Source: an uncultured Megamonas sp. (GTDB taxonomy: Bacteria; Bacillota; Negativicutes; Selenomonadales; Selenomonadaceae). Taken from it: a stretch of DNA of 16,919 nucleotides. The stretch is taken from contig USIX01000037.1 of assembly GCA_900554895.1 (NCBI GenBank), forward strand, positions 1 through 16,919, written 5' to 3'. Under the pieces are notes generated by a model. The model saw only the letters and a list, made by a program, of their open reading frames with translations. It made no database searches and had not been told where the DNA came from. The position numbers and the translations under genes are program-made. Below, piece after piece: positions 14,334 to 16,919 of this stretch (position 1 is the stretch's first letter; each line of letters opens with the position of its first letter).

Positions 14334-14540
14334 GTCTAAAAGTAAATTAATCCCTCGTCTAATTGCTTCACCTTTAGTTATTTCATGTTTTTTACAGTAT
14401 TTAAGTAATTTTTGTTCTGTATTAATATCAAGACGAATACTAAATTTAATAGTTTTAGGATTATTTACTTTGGGTCTGCCAACTTTAGCTTGCCCCACTA
14501 TTGCCTGACCGACAATAGCGTTTTCATCTAATGTTAGCAT
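14328..14540 (-). CDS. Small ribbon-helix-helix (CopG/Arc-like) DNA-binding protein
   Basis: About 70 residues. The C-terminal half reads TIKFSIRLDINTEQKLLKYC followed by KKHEITKGEAIRRGINLLLDK: one beta strand with alternating residues, then two helices, the ribbon-helix-helix pattern of phage and plasmid regulators and antitoxins. The N-terminal part has a VGQA repeat and GRPKV, a flexible basic arm. I chose the ATG at 14538-14540, 8 bases from GGAGG; a GTG three codons upstream touches the ribosome binding site. It has its own strong promoter flanked by a 12-bp inverted repeat (14557-14601), which fits autorepression. Its stop codon overlaps the tail of the opposite-strand small RNA terminator. 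Confidence 0.82.
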   Translation of the reverse strand: MLTLDENAIVGQAIVGQAKVGRPKVNNPKTIKFSIRLDINTEQKLLKYCKKHEITKGEAIRRGINLLLDK

Positions 14541-14556
14541 TTCATTCACCTCCTTA

Positions 14557-14601
14557 TTTTTGTCCCACGTTTATAATAAAATATGTGGGACAAAAAGTCA
14601 A
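14557..14601 (-). promoter_or_regulatory. Promoter and palindromic operator of the ribbon-helix-helix gene
   Basis: On the minus strand TTGACT (14596-14601), 17 bases, TATTAT (14573-14578). The arms TTTTTGTCCCAC (14557-14568) and GTGGGACAAAAA (14585-14596) are exact inverted repeats, centres 28 bp apart. One covers the -35/spacer and the other lies just past the -10. A dimeric or tetrameric repressor bound to both would shut the promoter; the encoded ribbon-helix-helix protein is the obvious candidate. Confidence 0.75.
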
Positions 14602-14631
14602 GAGGTTTTTATAATATTATTTAGAGAATTT

Positions 14632-14671
14632 CAGATAAAAAATGCCACTATCCTAAAAAAGAATAGTGGCT
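14632..14671 (-). terminator. Terminator after the small HTH gene
   Basis: GCCACTAT (14644-14651) pairs with ATAGTGGC (14663-14670), loop of 11; on the minus strand the stem is followed by ATTTTTTA. It lies five bases past the HTH stop codon. Confidence 0.82.
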
Positions 14672-14675
14672 AATC

Positions 14676-14870
14676 TTATTTTTTCTCATCAATCATTTTT
14701 TCCAATTTTTCAAACAGCAGATTTTCTGCCCATTTTGCCGGAAACTGGATGCCTTGCTCCCATTTTTCCCATGTGCGTTTCGGGATTTCCAGCGTTTCAC
14801 AGATTTTCGCCTGCGTCATGCCGAGTTTTTGACGGTATTCCTTATACCTGTTTATCTGTTTTTCTTCCAT
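14676..14870 (-). CDS. Small helix-turn-helix protein (XRE-like), phage type
   Basis: 64 residues. The helix-turn-helix region is visible at about 17-40 (GMTQAKICETLEIPKRTWEKWEQG): MTQ start of helix 2, the EIPKRTWEKWEQG recognition helix and the WE-G turn common in small phage HTH proteins. A short helical tail (FEKLEKMIDEKK) follows. The ribosome binding site is GAGGTG, 8 bases before the ATG. Its 5' end overlaps the 3' end of the 65-residue membrane protein gene by 19 bases, so the two are translated from one mRNA. Role in lysogeny control, or as partner of the membrane protein, is open. Confidence 0.85.
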   Translation of the reverse strand: MEEKQINRYKEYRQKLGMTQAKICETLEIPKRTWEKWEQGIQFPAKWAENLLFEKLEKMIDEKK

Positions 14871-15049
14871 TTTAATACACCTCGTTTATACATATTGAAT
14901 ATGGTTAAAATAATATTAAGCGCGCAAAGTATAAATAAAGTATAAAATTTATACCCTGTATATAAAAAACTGCTTATTATTAAACATATGCTAATAAGAA
15001 TATTAACGATGTAAAACCATTTACTTCTGACAATATTTTCTAAATTCAT
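14852..15049 (-). CDS. Small membrane protein with two transmembrane segments (65 aa)
   Basis: 65 residues with two hydrophobic helices, about 11-30 (WFYIVNILISICLIISSFLY) and 33-52, and a basic C-terminus (KRGVLKWKKNR), predicted with both ends in the cytoplasm. Family not recognised. The ribosome binding site is AAGGAGC, 7 bases before the ATG. It overlaps the following HTH gene by 19 bases. A hairpin at 15088-15108 lies in its leader. The pairing of a tiny membrane protein with an overlapping DNA-binding protein recalls some toxin-regulator or superinfection-exclusion pairs, without proof. Confidence 0.75.
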   Translation of the reverse strand: MNLENIVRSKWFYIVNILISICLIISSFLYTGYKFYTLFILCALNIILTIFNMYKRGVLKWKKNR

Positions 15050-15087
15050 TTTTATTGCTCCTTTATTTATACCGTGTTATAATTGAA

Positions 15088-15108
15088 GCAGGAGGATTAA
15101 CCTCCTGC
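15088..15108. other. Perfect 8-bp hairpin containing AGGAGG, possible attenuator
   Basis: GCAGGAGG (15088-15095) pairs with CCTCCTGC (15101-15108), loop ATTAA. It lies 10 bases after the stop codon of the 48-residue gene and about 40 bases before the 65-residue gene, on their shared strand. No real T run follows on the minus strand (TTCAATT), so it is either a weak terminator or an mRNA-stability or translation element. Confidence 0.5.
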
Positions 15109-15118
15109 CCGTCCCGTT

Positions 15119-15265
15119 TTATCGTTTATGCTTCCTACGGCGGTTACGATTGCGGGGCTTTTTTCTTTTTGTTGGTTGCTTCGGCTTTGCAAGTATTATC
15201 ATTAATACGATTTGTACTATGCTGAGAAGCACATTTATCAACCATTTGATATCTTCTTTGTCCAT
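15119..15265 (-). CDS. 48-residue single-span membrane protein with very basic tail
   Basis: The minus strand encodes MDKEDIKWLINVLLSIVQIV followed by LMIILA and a tail of 22 residues, KPKQPTKRKKPRNRNRRRKHKR, of which 14 are Lys, Arg or His. One membrane helix (about 8-26) with an acidic N-terminus outside and a positive tail inside fits the positive-inside rule. A consensus AAGGAGG site lies 8 bases before the ATG at 15263-15265; an in-frame ATG two codons upstream is too close to it. On the minus strand TATAAT boxes lie in the 30 bases upstream. The size and charged tail recall small holins or antiholins, or a membrane-tethered nucleic-acid binder; I do not recognise the family. Confidence 0.75.
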   Translation of the reverse strand: MDKEDIKWLINVLLSIVQIVLMIILAKPKQPTKRKKPRNRNRRRKHKR

Positions 15266-15361
15266 CGGCATCACCTCCTTACAATTATATTATATACGAT
15301 TTAAGGGTATTCATTAATATATTTTACAGAATTATTTTTATTTTCTCTCAATATTTTTAAA

Positions 15362-15395
15362 TAAAAAATGAGCTGTATCACAAAAGATACAGCTC
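15362..15395 (-). terminator. Terminator after the 69-residue gene
   Basis: GAGCTGTATC (15370-15379) pairs perfectly with GATACAGCTC (15386-15395), loop of 6; on the minus strand it is followed by ATTTTTT. The stretch 15266-15361 between this and the 48-residue gene holds only promoter-like AT-rich sequence. Confidence 0.88.
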
Positions 15396-15407
15396 TAATA
15401 TATAAAT

Positions 15408-15617
15408 TTAAAGTTTAGAGATAGTTTTTTCAATGGCATCTAAAACTTTTCCGTCAGCATTATCTAAAATATCGAGATACGCATTATTACGGATTTTTAC
15501 CCATTCGCTATCTGTTTCAGATATTTCTTTCTCCAGTTTTTCTCTCAATGCCTGTTTGCGTTCATCAAGTTTCGGTTTTACAAATAAGTTTAAAATTGCA
15601 TTTAATAATTTTTTCAT
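15408..15617 (-). CDS. Small phage protein of unknown function (69 aa)
   Basis: 69 residues, all predicted helix: a short amphipathic hydrophobic N-terminus (MKKLLNAILNLFVKPK), then a highly charged helical segment (about 17-45) with coiled-coil potential. Not recognised. The ribosome binding site is AGGTG close to the ATG, with AGGAG a little further upstream. It is the first gene after the amidase, 73 bases away, and has its own terminator. The N-terminus could lie along the membrane surface; a lysis-accessory role is a guess from position only. Confidence 0.72.
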   Translation of the reverse strand: MKKLLNAILNLFVKPKLDERKQALREKLEKEISETDSEWVKIRNNAYLDILDNADGKVLDAIEKTISKL

Positions 15618-15634
15618 TACACCTATCTCCTAAC

Positions 15635-15650
15635 ATACTATATATAGTAT
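15635..15650. promoter_or_regulatory. 16-bp perfect AT-rich palindrome upstream of the 69-residue gene
   Basis: ATACTATATATAGTAT is self-complementary over 16 bases. The half ATATATAGTAT recurs directly at 15681-15691, next to the amidase stop codon. On the minus strand a TATACT -10-like box (15647-15652) overlaps it. It could be an operator, or chance in AT-rich DNA. Confidence 0.35.
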
Positions 15651-15690
15651 AAAATCTTTTAGCCATAATACTTAAAATCAATATATAGTA

Positions 15691-16236
15691 TTATATTAAT
15701 TTTTCGTAATCGGTAATACCGCGGGAAATCGCAGCCGCAAAAGCATACTGCCTAAGTTGCAGTTTATAAGCGTCCTCTTCATTTGAAATAAACGCTGTTT
15801 CCACGAGCACCGCAGGCATGATTGTTTCTCTTAAAACACATAAATCGGGGCGTTCTTTTACACCACGGTCTACAGTGCCGAGCGAACTTACAATCTGCGA
15901 CTGAATACATTTTGCCAGAAGCTCCGCCTTGCCACCTGTGGAATATACAAGCGTTTCTGTACCTTTAGCGGAAGTATTTGCGGCGGAATTGCAATGAATA
16001 GATACAAACACATCTGCCCCGGATGTATTAGCTGTGCCGCAGACATTCGGCTTGTTTTCCGTTTCTCCGTTGAGATTATCGCTCTGGATAATCTGACATG
16101 GATAGCCGATGCCTTCCATGATTTGTTTTACCTGCTGCCCGATAGCAAGTGCGATATCTACTTCCCTTAAACCATTGGCACATGCGCCGGGGTCAAGGTC
16201 CATATCGTGTCCAGGGTTAATAAAAACCTTTAACAT
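15691..16236 (-). CDS. Phage endolysin, N-acetylmuramoyl-L-alanine amidase (Amidase_3)
   Basis: A compact 181-residue zinc amidase that cuts the bond between N-acetylmuramic acid and L-alanine in peptidoglycan. Zinc ligands and catalytic residues of the Amidase_3 fold are visible: H10 in INPGHD, E25 in LREVD, H81 in SIHCN and catalytic E146 in VETAF. It has no signal peptide and no wall-binding domain, so release would need a holin, and two membrane proteins encoded just upstream are candidates. The ribosome binding site is AAGGAGAG, 6 bases before the ATG. Cysteines at 19, 47, 66, 82, 110 and 133 are numerous for such a small enzyme. Confidence 0.94.
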   Translation of the reverse strand: MLKVFINPGHDMDLDPGACANGLREVDIALAIGQQVKQIMEGIGYPCQIIQSDNLNGETENKPNVCGTANTSGADVFVSIHCNSAANTSAKGTETLVYSTGGKAELLAKCIQSQIVSSLGTVDRGVKERPDLCVLRETIMPAVLVETAFISNEEDAYKLQLRQYAFAAAISRGITDYEKLI

Positions 16237-16296
16237 TAAAATCTCTCCTTTTTTATTTTAATAAAAGCACATTTTGCAATATTGCATGCATACACA

Positions 16297-16320
16297 TTAC
16301 AAAAACGATTTATTTTGTAA
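16297..16320. repeat. 8-bp inverted repeat over the end of the holin-like gene
   Basis: TTACAAAA (16297-16304) and TTTTGTAA (16313-16320) are exact inverted repeats with the holin stop codon (16310-16312) in the 8-base loop. No T tract follows on the minus strand. A 12-bp palindrome, TGCAATATTGCA (16275-16286), lies next to it in the spacer before the amidase gene. Possibly an RNA processing or attenuation structure. Confidence 0.35.
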
Positions 16321-16489
16321 TATCTTTGCCAGAACTATTTACGCGAACAAGCCCACCAAGATAACCGAGAAGACCGGCACTTATCGTCGTGGACAGTTCA
16401 TTGTTTCCGTAAAAAATAGCCGTTATGAGGGCTACGACAAGCCCGATAACGACCACTAGATTTACTATATCAAGTTTTTCAAACTGCAT
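16310..16489 (-). CDS. Holin-like phage membrane protein (59 aa)
   Basis: 59 residues: MQFEKLDIVN, a strong membrane helix at about 9-27 (VNLVVVIGLVVALITAIFY), a polar turn (GNNELSTTI), then a second, weaker glycine-rich hydrophobic segment (SAGLLGYLGGLVRV, 37-50) and a charged end. Size, topology and position directly before the amidase gene fit a small holin or holin-like protein. The ribosome binding site AGAGGG is 7 bases before the ATG at 16487-16489. It starts 3 bases after the stop of the 104-residue gene, so both are one unit. Confidence 0.75.
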   Translation of the reverse strand: MQFEKLDIVNLVVVIGLVVALITAIFYGNNELSTTISAGLLGYLGGLVRVNSSGKDITK

Positions 16490-16492
16490 GGG

Positions 16493-16807
16493 CTATCCCT
16501 CTTTTCTCTGCGGGAGACGGATTGTTTTGTTGTACAGCCCACCGATTGCGCCGTTGCCGCCCAATGCTTTATAGGTATTATACATATCCGTTAAGTTTTC
16601 TAGTGCCCAGATAGGAAGCACGCCGTCTTTTTCCGCGCGATGACATATATTTATAATTTCTACACGCAAAAGTCCACGGATTGCGCTATCCCGATTAGTT
16701 TCCTTTTGTGTAAAGTTTTTATACAGCCTATAAGCAAATTTAAGAATACCGGCTTGAATAGCTAATGTTATAATTGTAAGCCATTCTCCGGAAAGAAAGT
16801 TCTCCAT
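16493..16807 (-). CDS. Phage lysis-module protein, putative holin (104 aa)
   Basis: 104 residues with one membrane helix near the N-terminus (about 8-28, EWLTIITLAIQAGILKFAYRL) and a soluble helical part. The segment RGLLRVEIINICHRAEKDG, then LPIWALENLTDMYNTYKALG and GNGAIGGLYN, is a pattern I know from small proteins next to endolysins in Bacillota phages, variously called holin or phage protein. The ALENL...Y..LGGNG signature is the clearest part. The ribosome binding site is AAGGTG before the ATG (16805-16807). It leads the lysis cassette in this window. Confidence 0.8.
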   Translation of the reverse strand: MENFLSGEWLTIITLAIQAGILKFAYRLYKNFTQKETNRDSAIRGLLRVEIINICHRAEKDGVLPIWALENLTDMYNTYKALGGNGAIGGLYNKTIRLPQRKEG

Positions 16808-16919
16808 TTATTCACCTTCTTTGTTATGCTCCTATTAAGGAGTGATATTATGAAAAGATTAAAATTGGCACTAATACGGCGTTAATATTTTTCTGTAAAA
16901 TTGCCGTATCCCGTTGTTT
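16808..16919. other. Right window edge: spacer and possibly the 3' end of another phage gene
   Basis: No complete gene. Minus-strand frames entering from the right edge stop within this stretch, for example one ending ...PILIFS near 16849, so an upstream phage gene may end here, but the frame cannot be chosen. ATACGGC and GCCGTAT form a 7-bp inverted repeat around 24 bases (16875-16912). A plus-strand 11-codon frame with AAGGAG before its ATG (16850) is probably chance. Confidence 0.4.

Larger units (their letters stand above)
13159..16919 (-). mobile_element. Distal part of a prophage (lysis and accessory/lysogeny-control genes)
   Basis: From the terminator at 13159-13188 to the right edge all annotated genes are on the minus strand and fit a phage: holin-like proteins, an amidase endolysin, a BRO-N/KilAC antirepressor, and several tiny regulators and membrane proteins with individual promoters and terminators. 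Integrase, structural and packaging genes are not in the window and should lie to the right. The left border is placed near the terminator by inference; the duplicated attachment core cannot be tested without the other end. Confidence 0.75.

Noticed and set aside
16850..16885. 11-codon plus-strand frame with AAGGAG upstream
   Set aside because: Too short and on the strand opposite to all neighbouring phage genes; the upstream AAGGAG is also part of a small CTCCT/AGGAG inverted repeat.
1..16919. CRISPR array, tRNA, rRNA or transposase genes
   Set aside because: No regularly spaced repeats, no cloverleaf with a TTC loop, no ribosomal RNA stretch and no transposase motifs were seen on either strand.

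Overview
The window looks like a chromosomal segment of an anaerobic Bacillota bacterium. It is AT-rich, with strong AGGAGG-type ribosome binding sites. The conserved rapZ-yvcK-whiA cluster, a YvcK with two N-terminal membrane segments, and a SCIFF peptide with its radical SAM maturase all point to Clostridia or Negativicutes. A Selenomonas/Megamonas-like member of the Negativicutes is my best guess from protein flavour, not a demonstrated assignment.

Left part (1-8319, all minus strand). The window opens with the first codons of glyceraldehyde-3-phosphate dehydrogenase, behind a long leader and a good promoter. Next comes the SCIFF ribosomally made peptide system. The 46-residue six-cysteine precursor (1972-2112) is too short to appear in ordinary ORF lists. 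It lies directly upstream of its radical SAM/SPASM maturase (444-1805), and the spacer between them holds a perfect 14-bp palindrome and a terminator-like hairpin. Further upstream are an unrecognised secreted protein and a membrane-anchored polysaccharide deacetylase, the latter translationally coupled to whiA. Then follow yvcK, rapZ and a Cof-type HAD phosphatase: cell-envelope and carbon-flux control genes.

Middle part (8320-12999). Two plus-strand genes encode a threonine aldolase-like PLP enzyme and a small nitroreductase. A strong bidirectional terminator separates them from a minus-strand sucrose operon: a GH32 sucrose hydrolase followed by a LacY/CscB-type sugar-proton symporter. The symporter reading frame is interrupted by two in-frame stop codons, yet it keeps the family's key residues on both sides of them. 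The operon promoter is clear, and two copies of a palindromic operator lie just downstream of it. Its regulator is not in the window.

Right part (about 13069-16919). This is the distal end of a prophage, with genes on the minus strand. Reading in the direction of transcription (right to left) there is a lysis module: a 104-residue phage protein with a membrane segment, a 59-residue holin-like protein and an N-acetylmuramoyl-L-alanine amidase. An accessory zone of small genes follows: a 69-residue protein, a 48-residue membrane protein with an extremely basic tail, a 65-residue membrane protein overlapping a small HTH protein, a ribbon-helix-helix protein under a palindromic operator, a BRO-N/KilAC antirepressor and an 87-residue protein. 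Between the ribbon-helix-helix gene and the antirepressor I see a probable plus-strand small RNA, with its own extended -10 promoter, two 14-bp operator-like palindromes and a strong terminator. This is the most likely undescribed regulatory unit in the window. The prophage ends at a terminator that sits on top of a start-less remnant of a membrane protein gene, which may mark the host-phage junction.
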